The position numbers and the translations under genes were made by a program. Under the pieces are notes generated by a model. The model saw only the letters and a program-made list of their open reading frames with translations. It had not been told where the DNA came from and ran no database searches. A DNA stretch of 64,000 nt from an uncultured Clostridia bacterium (GTDB lineage Bacteria; Bacillota; Clostridia; Oscillospirales; Acutalibacteraceae), in contig CANQXE010000007.1 of assembly GCA_947627725.1 (NCBI GenBank), forward strand, positions 52,117-116,116. The letters run 5' to 3'. Every line of letters starts with the position of its first letter. Position 1 is the stretch's first letter. Positions 11,613 to 20,226 of the stretch are shown here, one piece after another.

Positions 11613-12080
11613 CTATATTGTCAAATCATTTTCGCTTTTGATTTTTATTGCCGCCTCAAAAATATTTTTCACCACTTTCACAACCAGCCCCATAAACAGC
11701 TCGCCTACGGCTAAAATAAACAGAGTTTCAAACAAAAAATTATTTAAAAGAATTATTAAAAACGAAACGATTCCGACACAGCCCGCATAAAAGCATGCCC
11801 GGCTTATTATCCTGAGAAAACGGACATTTTCAGCGTCAAAAACAATTTCTTTTCTTACGTTTACAAGAAGCCTGTCAAGGCAGAATAAAGCGATATAGCC
11901 CGCAGGCACTACCGCATAAAAAGGACCTAATACGTATGTGCTTATTTGACCTAATATGTCAAATTTATAAAAGCCGTTTTTCAGCAAAACGGGCAACGCT
12001 ATTGCCATCGCCCCAAGAAAAGCATAGCATGCTCTTACAATAAAATGGGTCAGTCTGACTGATTTATCCTTATTAAGCAT
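11613..12080 (-). CDS. DUF2975-type membrane protein
   Basis: This 155-residue protein has four hydrophobic segments (about residues 15-32, 50-70, 92-112 and 120-140) and the DUF2975-like pattern in which a membrane protein precedes a small XRE regulator. It is the first gene of a three-gene minus-strand operon with its own sigma-A type promoter. The family function is unknown. A membrane sensor that modulates the XRE protein is possible but unproven. Confidence 0.75.
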   Translation of the reverse strand: MLNKDKSVRLTHFIVRACYAFLGAMAIALPVLLKNGFYKFDILGQISTYVLGPFYAVVPAGYIALFCLDRLLVNVRKEIVFDAENVRFLRIISRACFYAGCVGIVSFLIILLNNFLFETLFILAVGELFMGLVVKVVKNIFEAAIKIKSENDLTI

Positions 12081-12115
12081 AAAATTGTCCTCCGTGAATT
12101 ACAAATTCTACCAAC

Positions 12116-12143
12116 ATTATATCAATTAATTATCGTTTGTCAA
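12116..12143 (-). promoter_or_regulatory. Promoter of the DUF2975-XRE-DUF4173 operon
   Basis: TTGACA (12138-12143) and TATAAT (12116-12121) have a 16-nt spacer on the minus strand, about 36 nt before the start codon. Confidence 0.85.
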
Positions 12144-12191
12144 TAATTTTTTATTAATATTCATTAATTTTTTATTATTTTTCAAAAAATA

Positions 12192-12213
12192 AAGAGCAGG
12201 AAACCCTGCTCTT
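12192..12213 (-). terminator. Terminator of the ECF transporter operon
   Basis: A 9-bp stem (12192-12200 with 12205-12213) with a 4-nt loop is followed on the minus strand by a T-rich tract. Confidence 0.8.
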
Positions 12214-12236
12214 ATATTTATAAGAATATTGATTAA

Positions 12237-12485
12237 TCACACAAGGAAAATATACGCAAGCACAATATCAATCGCAAACAGAAGAAGAGATACCGCGCCG
12301 AGAATATACGAAATTTTAATTTTCTTTTTACATTCAGCATTAAGCTGTACACCTTTATTTTGAAAAACCAAGCCAACAACAATACCCATTATGCCGAAAG
12401 CCGGACAGATACCGAGTGTACATACGCCGAGTATTGACATAATCATTGCAAATTTTGAAAGCTTTAATACTATATCATGATTCAT
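12237..12485 (-). CDS. Small membrane protein at the end of the ECF operon
   Basis: This 82-residue protein has three hydrophobic stretches (about residues 12-24, 25-42 and 58-81) and two conserved-looking cysteines (CTLGIC). Its ATG overlaps the stop of the S-component gene by four bases (ATGA), so the two are translationally coupled. I do not recognise a characterised family; it resembles small DUF4190-like proteins only loosely. Coupling suggests a role with the transporter. Confidence 0.7.
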   Translation of the reverse strand: MNHDIVLKLSKFAMIMSILGVCTLGICPAFGIMGIVVGLVFQNKGVQLNAECKKKIKISYILGAVSLLLFAIDIVLAYIFLV

Positions 12486-13177
12486 ACGTTTACCTCATTT
12501 GAATATATACCGTATTTTGTCTGAAGCCTGCCGATTTTATGAATAAAAGGCTCACCGAATAAGAACAGAAAAGCAAAGGTTGTTACCGCGAAAACCAAAT
12601 TGAAAGGAACGGCTGAAATATAAACAGCAAGTATTGACGGCAGGGTGAAATCGGCTGACAGGATAAAAACTGAACTTAAATCGGCTATTACTCCGTAAAG
12701 TACAAAGGTCAGAACAAATCCGATTAATGAAAGACTTAACCTGTTTGCCTTTATTTTTCCAAACAGTATGCCTGCCGCAAAGCCGACCATTCCGAGCGCC
12801 GTCATTTGAAAAGGCGTCCATACACCCTGACCGAAAATAAAATTTGAAATAAAGGCTGAAAAAGCGCCGACAAGATATCCCCTTTTTGCGCCGAGACAAG
12901 CTCCGCTGACTATTACGACAGCACCTATCGGCTTTACCTGCGGTAAAAGATAAAATACAGCTCTTGAAATAACGGCAATTGCAATCAGACTCGAAATCAA
13001 CGCAATTTCTCTGGCGGTCGGTTTACTGTTTTCAAAAGAAAAAAAGAAAGGGAGCATTGAAATTATCAGTACAAGAACGCTTATAAGATAATAGCTGACG
13101 CTGTCACTTATTATCTGCCATGTAATAACTCCGGCTGTACAGATAAAAATGAATAAAAACAGAAAAACCTTTTTCAT
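12482..13177 (-). CDS. ECF transporter substrate-binding (S) component
   Basis: This 231-residue membrane protein has six or so helices. The central stretch has GAVVIVSGACLGAKRGYLVG and FISNFIFGQGVWTPFQM, a pattern shared with S components that capture vitamins for ECF importers. It overlaps the ATPase gene (ATGA), so it belongs to a dedicated (group I) system. The pattern recalls the cobalamin-related CbrT group, but I cannot confirm the substrate and see no cobalamin riboswitch upstream. N-terminal residues 1-50 form two extra helices before the domain. Confidence 0.8.
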   Translation of the reverse strand: MKKVFLFLFIFICTAGVITWQIISDSVSYYLISVLVLIISMLPFFFSFENSKPTAREIALISSLIAIAVISRAVFYLLPQVKPIGAVVIVSGACLGAKRGYLVGAFSAFISNFIFGQGVWTPFQMTALGMVGFAAGILFGKIKANRLSLSLIGFVLTFVLYGVIADLSSVFILSADFTLPSILAVYISAVPFNLVFAVTTFAFLFLFGEPFIHKIGRLQTKYGIYSNEVNV

Positions 13178-14634
13178 ATCAGGTCCTCCGCCGATACAGC
13201 AGATTTCAAATACGACCTTGTAATCCGCCTTATTTGCGTTGTGTAATAATTCAGCGAGCTTAGCACCTGCCGCCTTTCGCCCGTCATCGCTATAATCCCG
13301 TCAGACAAAAACGAAATGTAATCGGAAACATCACCGACAAAATCCAAATCGTGTGAAACTATTATAACTGTTTTACCATGCTTTGATAAATCCTTTATGT
13401 ATTTTTTTAGGCTCTCCTTTGAAAATGAATCAAGCGCCTTTGAAGGCTCGTCCAAAAGCAGTATGTCAAAATCCTGAAGTGAGAGAATTGCAAGGGCAAG
13501 CTTCTGCATCTGCCCTGTGCTCAAATCATAAGGATGACGCGCAAGAAAATCAGAAAGTCCAAAGCTTTCGGCAGTTCTCTCATCAATTTCTTCAATAACA
13601 GTATCCCTTGTAAAAAGATACTGCGGATTTTGCGGCATATATGCAATTTTACCGTTGGTCTTTACCTTACCGCTGTACACTTTTTTTATACCCGCAAGCA
13701 CTTTTAAAAGCGTAGTCTTTCCGCTGCCGTTAGCACCGATAATTGAATGTACCGTTCCTTTGTAAACCTTAAAGGATAATAAGGATAAAATATCCCGCTC
13801 TTTTTTACCGTAAGAAAATGTAATATTTTTCATTACCGCTGCCGTCTCAGCCCTTGTTGTAACAGAGCATTCCTTTTCCTCGAGTGAACCGGCAAGCGGT
13901 ATCGCTTCCTTAACGGTCAAAGGTCGTTCCTTAAAAAGCGATGTGTAAACGGGCAGATAATCAAGCGCTTTTTCGGAATCCTTCAGAATGTAAGGAGAGT
14001 TGTCTGCTATAATTTTACCACTATCCATTATAATCAGTCTGTCACAGAAATCCGTGACTCTGTCGGCAGTATGCGAGGACATAATAACCGTCACGCCAAG
14101 CTCCTCATTGACACGCTTTAAAAGGCTGATAACCTGAGCGGTTGATTTCGGGTCGAGCTGGGCTAAGGGCTCGTCGAGTATAAGCGCGTCAACATCTGAA
14201 ATCATAGCTGACGCGATTGCGGTAACGGCACGCTCACCGCCCGATAAATCGGAAATCTTTTGATCAAGCAAATCCGAAAGATTGAAAAAAGATGCTGTCT
14301 CGCCTATTCTTACCGCAATTTCGTCGTTTTTCAGCTTCATATTTTCAAGAGCAAAGGCAAGCTCTCCCCTTACATTTTCAGCCACAAAGGACACGTCTGT
14401 ATTCTGGATTACAAAGCCTGTCCGCCTTGAATGTTCAGTAATATTTCCGCTGATTTCGCCGAACGGCGACAGCTCCTTTTTAAGCATTCTCAAAAGCGTG
14501 GATTTTCCGCTTCCTGTCCTGCCCATTAAAAGAATAAACTCTCCTCTGTCTATGGTGAGACTTACGCCGTCAAGCGCCTTTGATTTGCACTTAGGATATA
14601 CAAAGCTTAAATCTTTTGTTTCAAATAAAACCAT
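13174..14634 (-). CDS. ECF transporter ATPase with two fused ABC domains
   Basis: This 486-residue protein contains two complete ATP-binding cassettes that energise the ECF importer. Domain 1 has GRTGSGKS (Walker A), LSGGERA (signature) and ALILDEPLAQLD. Domain 2, from about residue 265, has GANGSGKTT, LSTGQMQ (a degenerate signature with S-T-G in place of S-G-G) and DILLLDEPSKALD. A fused double ATPase is typical of group I systems. It overlaps EcfT by 28 nt, and the S component overlaps its stop. Confidence 0.92.
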   Translation of the reverse strand: MVLFETKDLSFVYPKCKSKALDGVSLTIDRGEFILLMGRTGSGKSTLLRMLKKELSPFGEISGNITEHSRRTGFVIQNTDVSFVAENVRGELAFALENMKLKNDEIAVRIGETASFFNLSDLLDQKISDLSGGERAVTAIASAMISDVDALILDEPLAQLDPKSTAQVISLLKRVNEELGVTVIMSSHTADRVTDFCDRLIIMDSGKIIADNSPYILKDSEKALDYLPVYTSLFKERPLTVKEAIPLAGSLEEKECSVTTRAETAAVMKNITFSYGKKERDILSLLSFKVYKGTVHSIIGANGSGKTTLLKVLAGIKKVYSGKVKTNGKIAYMPQNPQYLFTRDTVIEEIDERTAESFGLSDFLARHPYDLSTGQMQKLALAILSLQDFDILLLDEPSKALDSFSKESLKKYIKDLSKHGKTVIIVSHDLDFVGDVSDYISFLSDGIIAMTGERRQVLSSLNYYTTQIRRITRSYLKSAVSAEDLI

Positions 14635-15461
14635 CTTACATCCTCCGTCAAATCAATAATCACAGGCAGAAATGAAAATAAAACAAAAATCAATAATGAA
14701 AAAGCTGAAAAGCTTTCCATAGTAATTTCAGGCTCAAAAATAAAATTAATTTTTCCAAAAGATTTCATTATACACATCGCAGTAAAAATCGAAAAAATGA
14801 TACAAGAACATATACCGTCACTAAGTGAAAATCTGTATTTGGAATACGCCGTCCTTCCTCTGCCGAATCCGCGCGCTTTCATAGAATCGGATACCTCTAT
14901 ACTCTCTTCAAGGGTCATCGTCAAAAGCGCCGAAAAATTATCAAGTCCCCTTTTAAGCCTGCCTTTTCCTTTATTGATAAGCATTCTCGCATCATTTATC
15001 TCTTCCGCATTTTTCTTAAGCCTCGGAATAAATGACAGCGCCATTGAAAAAACGATGGCGGAATTAGGCGCAATTCTGCCGAACACGGCAAGAAAACGCT
15101 CCGATGTCACAACAACCGAATAGCAGGAAAACCACAAAATAACTGATGAAAACATCATGCCCTGACACAGACCGTAAAAAAGTCCCTCAAGCGTAAAATT
15201 CATATCAAAAGCAGTAAACAAAACGGTTGCTCCGTAGTGAGTAAACAGCATATTGAACACCGAAACAAACAATAGAAACGGAAGAATAAATTTGAAAAAA
15301 TACAGAAAAGCTCTCTTACCCTCCAGCTTGATTTTATAAAAGAGCGATGCAGTAAGGCTCACAAGCAAATACACGGGATGAAACAAAATTAATGTCAGAA
15401 CTATTATTAAAATAAAAAACAGGAAGGTAACCTTTGGATTGAATTTTGAAAATCTATCCAC
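14607..15461 (-). CDS. ecfT: ECF transporter transmembrane component (EcfT)
   Basis: This 284-residue protein is the energy-coupling membrane subunit linking the ATPases to the S component. It has about five hydrophobic helices. The cytoplasmic coupling region contains DSMKARGFGRGR, the Ala-Arg-Gly type signature of EcfT proteins. It starts with GTG at 15461 behind GGGAGGT. It lies 46 nt after the MreB-like gene with no terminator between, so both may share a transcript. Confidence 0.9.
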   Translation of the reverse strand: MDRFSKFNPKVTFLFFILIIVLTLILFHPVYLLVSLTASLFYKIKLEGKRAFLYFFKFILPFLLFVSVFNMLFTHYGATVLFTAFDMNFTLEGLFYGLCQGMMFSSVILWFSCYSVVVTSERFLAVFGRIAPNSAIVFSMALSFIPRLKKNAEEINDARMLINKGKGRLKRGLDNFSALLTMTLEESIEVSDSMKARGFGRGRTAYSKYRFSLSDGICSCIIFSIFTAMCIMKSFGKINFIFEPEITMESFSAFSLLIFVLFSFLPVIIDLTEDVRWFYLKQKI

Positions 15462-15507
15462 TATAATACCTCCCTTTCATTATCTATTTATATAAGTGAT
15501 TTAAAAA

Positions 15508-16536
15508 TCACCGTGTGCGCACATCTTCCTTTGTTTTAAACGAATAGCCGTACCTATCAAGAATGTGCATTTTTTTAAGTGCGATTTCACAGCCCTTTGA
15601 TACACAAAGCTTAGGTCGGACAGGAACGGTAACATCAAGCGAAAGAGCGTCTCCGATAAGCCTGTCAAGTCCGTAAAGCTGTGCCGTACCTCCCGTCAGA
15701 AGCACGCTGCCGTTTGTTATGTCGGCAACAAGCTGGGGTGATGTGCGCTCAAACAGTGCCTTTGCCGCAAAAGTTATTTTCTCAAGCTGCGGATACAAAC
15801 ATTTGAATATTTCATTTCCTGTGATCTCCGCTGTCATCGGAAGTCCTGTTGCCGCACTCCTTCCCTTAGCCTGCGTTACAACATCATTTTCACGCCTGAC
15901 AGCACAGCCGATATTTATCTTTATATCCTCCGCTGTTCTTATTCCGACAAGAAGTCCGTATGTATCACGCAGATACTTTACAATCGCCTCATCAAAGGAA
16001 TCACCGGCAATCCTGATCGTTTCAATCTGGCTCATTGAGCCCTGACTGATAACCGCCATATCCGTTGTGCCCGCGCCGACGTTAATTACAAAAACTCCGC
16101 TCGGGTTAATAGGGTCAACTCCCGAACCGAAGGCAGCGCAGAGTGGCTCTTCAATAAGACACACGGATCTCGCGCCTGCCGTAATCAATACGGATATAAG
16201 AGTTCTCTTTTCAACATCTGTACTGAGCGACGGAACCGAGGCCACAACTCTCGGCTTAAATATGCTTTTTTTGAGAACCTTATTCATAAAATGCCGTACC
16301 ATCTGGCAGGCGAGCGAATAGTTGCTTACCGTACCGTCAGCTATCGGCTGTATAACGCTGATACCGTTTGGCTCTCTGCCCTGAAGATAATATGCTCTTT
16401 TACCTGCATAGAGTATTTTCTCGCTTTGCGTATCATACGCAACATACGACGGCTCCTCAAGAACAACGCCCTTGCCAACTACCGATATAATAATTGAGTT
16501 AGTACCCAAATCAATTCCCAAATCATAACCGAACAT
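15508..16536 (-). CDS. MreB/Mbl-family actin-like cell-shape protein
   Basis: This 342-residue protein of the actin fold organises lateral cell-wall synthesis in rod-shaped bacteria. The phosphate-1 motif is GIDLGTNSI, the IEEPLCAAFGSG motif and INVGAGTTDMAV are the connect and phosphate-2 motifs, and LLTGGTAQLYGL is the adenosine motif. The length matches MreB/Mbl. No mreC or mreD is adjacent, and it sits ahead of an ECF transporter, so it is likely a stand-alone Mbl/MreBH-like paralogue. AAGGA precedes the ATG. Confidence 0.9.
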   Translation of the reverse strand: MFGYDLGIDLGTNSIIISVVGKGVVLEEPSYVAYDTQSEKILYAGKRAYYLQGREPNGISVIQPIADGTVSNYSLACQMVRHFMNKVLKKSIFKPRVVASVPSLSTDVEKRTLISVLITAGARSVCLIEEPLCAAFGSGVDPINPSGVFVINVGAGTTDMAVISQGSMSQIETIRIAGDSFDEAIVKYLRDTYGLLVGIRTAEDIKINIGCAVRRENDVVTQAKGRSAATGLPMTAEITGNEIFKCLYPQLEKITFAAKALFERTSPQLVADITNGSVLLTGGTAQLYGLDRLIGDALSLDVTVPVRPKLCVSKGCEIALKKMHILDRYGYSFKTKEDVRTR

Positions 16537-16617
16537 AAAAACATTCCTTAACTAAAATATAAAAATATGTTACTTTAAAACCTCTGATATGTCAAGAAAT
16601 AAGATATTAACAATCCG

Positions 16618-18840
16618 TTACTTCTCAAACACGCCTTTATCCTCCTTAAAAAGAAAGTGAATAAGCGCACTGTAACGTCTGCTCTTCTTATCATTTTCAA
16701 CCATCAGCTTAATTGAATTAACATTTCCGACAATTACCAAAAGGCTTTTCGCTCTTGTGAGAGCCGTATAAAAAAGATTTCTGTAAGCAAGCTTTGGAGG
16801 AGTGCTGATTGTAGGAAGAACAACCGCGTCAAACTCACTGCCCTGGCTTTTATGCACCGTCATAGCATACGCAAGCTCTATCTCCTTAGCGTTTTCAATA
16901 CTGTACATAGCCTCCCTGTCGTCAAATCGGACATTTATTATGTCGTTTGCCTTGTCAATACGGGTTAGTATTCCGATATCACCGTTAAATACGCCTGTAC
17001 CGTTATCGTCATTCTTAAACCAAGGGACGTCATAATTATTTTTAATCTGCATAACCTTATCGCCTTCGCGGAGAATATAACCCCTATTTCTAAGCTCGCT
17101 TTTTTCCTTCGACGGAGGATTAAGCACATTCTGAAGCAAAGCGTTAATATTTTCTGTTCCAACCTCGCCTTTACGGCTGGGACACAGCACCTGAATATCC
17201 GATGTATTAAAGCCGTAGCCAGCGGGAATACGCTTTGTTACAAGGCTAATAATCTTCTTCGGGGCATTGTATTTTGAATCTTCGTTCAGCAAAAAGAAAT
17301 CGGAATTCGCATCGCTGTTATCAAGTATAGGCATTTTGCCCGAGACAACTCTGTGCGCATTTGAAACAATCATACTTTCCATTGCCTGCCGGAAAATCTT
17401 ATCAAGACTGACAACACCGATTAATCCGCTTTTAATTAAATCAGCAAGTACATTTCCTGCTCCGACAGGAGGCAGTTGATCCTTATCACCCACCATAATA
17501 AGACGGCAGGAAAGCGGAAGAGCGTCAAGCAGAGCCGAAAAAATTGTTACATCAACCATTGAAAGCTCGTCCACAATTACCGCGTCACATTCAAGAGGAT
17601 TTTTCAGGTTGTGGCAAAAAGCAGGCTCTGTTGCGCCTTCGCGGTATTCAACCTCAAGAAGTCTGTGAATGGTCTTTGCCTCAAAGCCTGTAAGCTCGCT
17701 CATTCTCTTTGCGGCACGTCCCGTCGGCGCGGTAAGGGCAACTTCAAGCCCCCTGTTTTTCATAAGAGTAATTATACCCTTAACAGTCGTTGTTTTGCCC
17801 GTACCCGGTCCGCCTGTCAATATCAGCATACCCTTGTTGACGGCAATCTCAATAGCCTGTCTCTGCTTATCGTCAAAACGGATATTATTAGCCTCCTCAA
17901 AGGCATAAATTTCAGCAGTCGATATATCCTTTTGCTGAGGAGGAAAATTCAGCATTACATTTATTCTCTCGGCAATTGAGGACTCGGCTCTGTAAATTTC
18001 GGGAAGAAACAAAAAATCCTTTCCGTCGATATTTTCCTGTATAAGCTGTTTGGCGTCAATAGCATTGTCAACCGCAATTTCGACATCATCCTCGCTGCAG
18101 TCGAGCAGAGACATGGCAGGCTTTATCAGACTGCTTCTCGGAACACAGGTGTGACCGTTATTGAGATTATACCTCACAACGTAGACAACACCCGCCTGAC
18201 TGCGGTAATCAAAGGGAGGGGGCTCACGCATAGAAAACGCAATTTCATCCGCGCGCTCAAAGCTAAATCCGTTATTCTCCGATACAAAGGCATACGGGTT
18301 TTCCTTAATAATGTCAAGCGCATAGGATTTATAAAGATTGTATGCCTGAAACGCTTCCTGCTGATTAAGTCCTAATTCGGAAAGCCCGTTCATAACATCA
18401 CGCGCCGCAAACTGCATTTTAAAATCCTGACTGATTTTTTTAGCCTTTGCCCTGCTGATACCTTTTATTTCAGACAAGCGTTCAGGCTCATTTTCAATAA
18501 CATTAAATGTATCAGAGCCGAATTTTTCAACAATCTTTACCGCCGTTGCCTCACGTACACCCTTGATAATTCCTCCTGAAAGGAAACGCAGCATACCCGA
18601 CGCATCGGCAGGGAGCGTACGCTGAAGGCGAACTGCTTTGAACTGTCTGCCAAAGGATTGGTGCATAACCCACTCGCCCTGAAAAACCGCCTCCTCGCCT
18701 ATGACAACACCGCCCAGAACTCCTACAACAGTAACATACTCATCTCCCGCGTCAACCTCAATTACCGCAAAGCCTGTTGACTCATTCTGATATGTTATAT
18801 CTTCAATTGTGCCTGTTAAGTTTTCAAGCTCATCTGACAT
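16618..18840 (-). CDS. recD2: ATP-dependent RecD-like DNA helicase
   Basis: This 740-residue superfamily 1B helicase works without RecBC. The N-terminal third carries helix-hairpin-helix type sequence (FLSGGIIKGVREATAVKIVE). Helicase motifs follow: Walker A GGPGTGKTTT, motif II DELSMVD, motif III GDKDQLPPVGAGN and the C-terminal TVHKSQGSEF. I prefer the ATG at 18840, which has AGGTGA at good distance, over the GTG at 18849 that lies inside that ribosome site. It lies alone between tuf and mreB-like. Confidence 0.95.
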   Translation of the reverse strand: MSDELENLTGTIEDITYQNESTGFAVIEVDAGDEYVTVVGVLGGVVIGEEAVFQGEWVMHQSFGRQFKAVRLQRTLPADASGMLRFLSGGIIKGVREATAVKIVEKFGSDTFNVIENEPERLSEIKGISRAKAKKISQDFKMQFAARDVMNGLSELGLNQQEAFQAYNLYKSYALDIIKENPYAFVSENNGFSFERADEIAFSMREPPPFDYRSQAGVVYVVRYNLNNGHTCVPRSSLIKPAMSLLDCSEDDVEIAVDNAIDAKQLIQENIDGKDFLFLPEIYRAESSIAERINVMLNFPPQQKDISTAEIYAFEEANNIRFDDKQRQAIEIAVNKGMLILTGGPGTGKTTTVKGIITLMKNRGLEVALTAPTGRAAKRMSELTGFEAKTIHRLLEVEYREGATEPAFCHNLKNPLECDAVIVDELSMVDVTIFSALLDALPLSCRLIMVGDKDQLPPVGAGNVLADLIKSGLIGVVSLDKIFRQAMESMIVSNAHRVVSGKMPILDNSDANSDFFLLNEDSKYNAPKKIISLVTKRIPAGYGFNTSDIQVLCPSRKGEVGTENINALLQNVLNPPSKEKSELRNRGYILREGDKVMQIKNNYDVPWFKNDDNGTGVFNGDIGILTRIDKANDIINVRFDDREAMYSIENAKEIELAYAMTVHKSQGSEFDAVVLPTISTPPKLAYRNLFYTALTRAKSLLVIVGNVNSIKLMVENDKKSRRYSALIHFLFKEDKGVFEK

Positions 18841-18893
18841 AATTTTCACCTATTAAATTATATCACAACAATAATAAAATTAAAAGAGCAAGT

Positions 18894-18919
18894 CATAAGA
18901 CTTGCTCTTAATAATCAGG
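18894..18919 (-). terminator. Terminator after tuf
   Basis: An 11-bp perfect stem (18894-18904 with 18909-18919) with a 4-nt loop is followed by a T-rich tract on the minus strand. It ends the ribosomal/RNA polymerase cluster. Confidence 0.9.
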
Positions 18920-18929
18920 TTATTGCAGA

Positions 18930-20123
18930 TTAATCGTTGATTGATGTAACAACGCCTGAACCTACTGTTCTGCCGCCCTCACGGATAGCAAAACGAAGAC
19001 CCTCTTCAATAGCGATTGGAGTGATGAGTTCAACATTCATTACTACGTTATCGCCGGGCATACACATCTCTGTTCCCTCAGGAAGAGTGATAACGCCTGT
19101 TACGTCTGTTGTTCTGAAATAGAACTGAGGACGATAGTTATTGAAGAAAGGAGTATGACGGCCACCCTCGTCCTTTGAAAGAACGTAAACCTGACCTGAG
19201 AATTTTGTATGCGGCTTAATTGAACCGGGAGCAGCAAGTACCTGACCACGCTCAATGTCAGATCTCTGAACACCACGAAGAAGACAACCGATATTGTCGC
19301 CGGCCTCAGCATAGTCAAGAATCTTTCTGAACATCTCGATACCTGTACATACTGTTGAACTGGTTTCGTCATGAAGACCAACCATCTCAACTGTATCGTT
19401 TGTCTTAAGACGACCACGCTCTACTCTACCTGTAGCAACTGTACCACGACCTGTGATTGTGAATACGTCCTCAACAGGCATAAGGAAAGGAAGGTCTGAC
19501 TTACGGTCAGGAGTAGGAATATAGGTGTCAACAGCATCCAAAAGCTCCTGAATGCAAGCACATGCAGGATCGTCGTTTGAAGCAGCCTGAAGAGCCTTAA
19601 GAGCAGAACCCTTGATGATTGGGCAGTTCTCATCAAACTCATACTCAGCAAGTGTTTCACGAATTTCCATCTCAACGAGCTCAAGAAGCTCTTCGTCATC
19701 AACCTGGTCTGTCTTATTCATAAATACGATGATTGCAGGAACGCCTACCTGACGAGCAAGAAGAAGATGCTCCTTAGTCTGAGCCATAGGACCGTCTGTT
19801 GACGCAATTACAAGGATAGCGCCGTCCATCTGAGCAGCACCGGTAATCATATTCTTAATATAGTCAGCATGACCCGGGCAGTCAACGTGAGCATAGTGAC
19901 GGGCATCTGTCTCATACTCAACGTGTGCTGTGTTGATTGTGATACCACGTTCTCTCTCCTCAGGAGCCTTATCTATATCTGCATAGTCTTCAAACTTTGC
20001 ATAGCCCTTGTTTGCAAGATACTTTGTGATAGCGGCAGTAAGAGTTGTCTTACCATGGTCAACGTGACCGATTGTACCAATGTTTACATGTGGCTTGGTA
20101 CGATTAAAATGTTCTTTTGCCAT
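18930..20123 (-). CDS. tuf: Elongation factor Tu
   Basis: This 397-residue GTPase delivers aminoacyl-tRNA to the ribosome. GHVDHGKTT (P-loop), [13 protein letters not shown] (switch I), DCPGHADY and NKTD are the GTP-binding motifs. The start at 20123 ([12 protein letters not shown]) has AAGGAGG upstream and gives the family N-terminus. The longer frame begins 42 nt earlier and would read through this ribosome site. It has its own promoter in addition to lying downstream of fusA. Codon use looks highly biased, as expected for an abundant protein. Confidence 0.98.
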   Translation of the reverse strand: MAKEHFNRTKPHVNIGTIGHVDHGKTTLTAAITKYLANKGYAKFEDYADIDKAPEERERGITINTAHVEYETDARHYAHVDCPGHADYIKNMITGAAQMDGAILVIASTDGPMAQTKEHLLLARQVGVPAIIVFMNKTDQVDDEELLELVEMEIRETLAEYEFDENCPIIKGSALKALQAASNDDPACACIQELLDAVDTYIPTPDRKSDLPFLMPVEDVFTITGRGTVATGRVERGRLKTNDTVEMVGLHDETSSTVCTGIEMFRKILDYAEAGDNIGCLLRGVQRSDIERGQVLAAPGSIKPHTKFSGQVYVLSKDEGGRHTPFFNNYRPQFYFRTTDVTGVITLPEGTEMCMPGDNVVMNVELITPIAIEEGLRFAIREGGRTVGSGVVTSIND

Positions 20124-20169
20124 TGGAATTTCCTCCTTAAATTTTACAATAGAAAAAATTGTCATAGAT

Positions 20170-20198
20170 ATTTTATCAAATGCATATTAAAATATCAA
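20170..20198 (-). promoter_or_regulatory. Internal promoter for tuf
   Basis: TTGATA (20193-20198) and TAAAAT (20170-20175) are spaced by 17 nt in the fusA-tuf gap, with a leader of about 40 nt. It would allow extra tuf expression. Confidence 0.65.
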
Positions 20199-20226
20199 GA
20201 CTTTTTTTAGATTTTATAGTATGCAA

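Noticed and set aside
12482..13177. Calling the S component a cobalamin transporter (cbrT)
   Set aside because: The similarity is from memory of a motif pattern only, and no cobalamin riboswitch is visible, so the substrate is left open.
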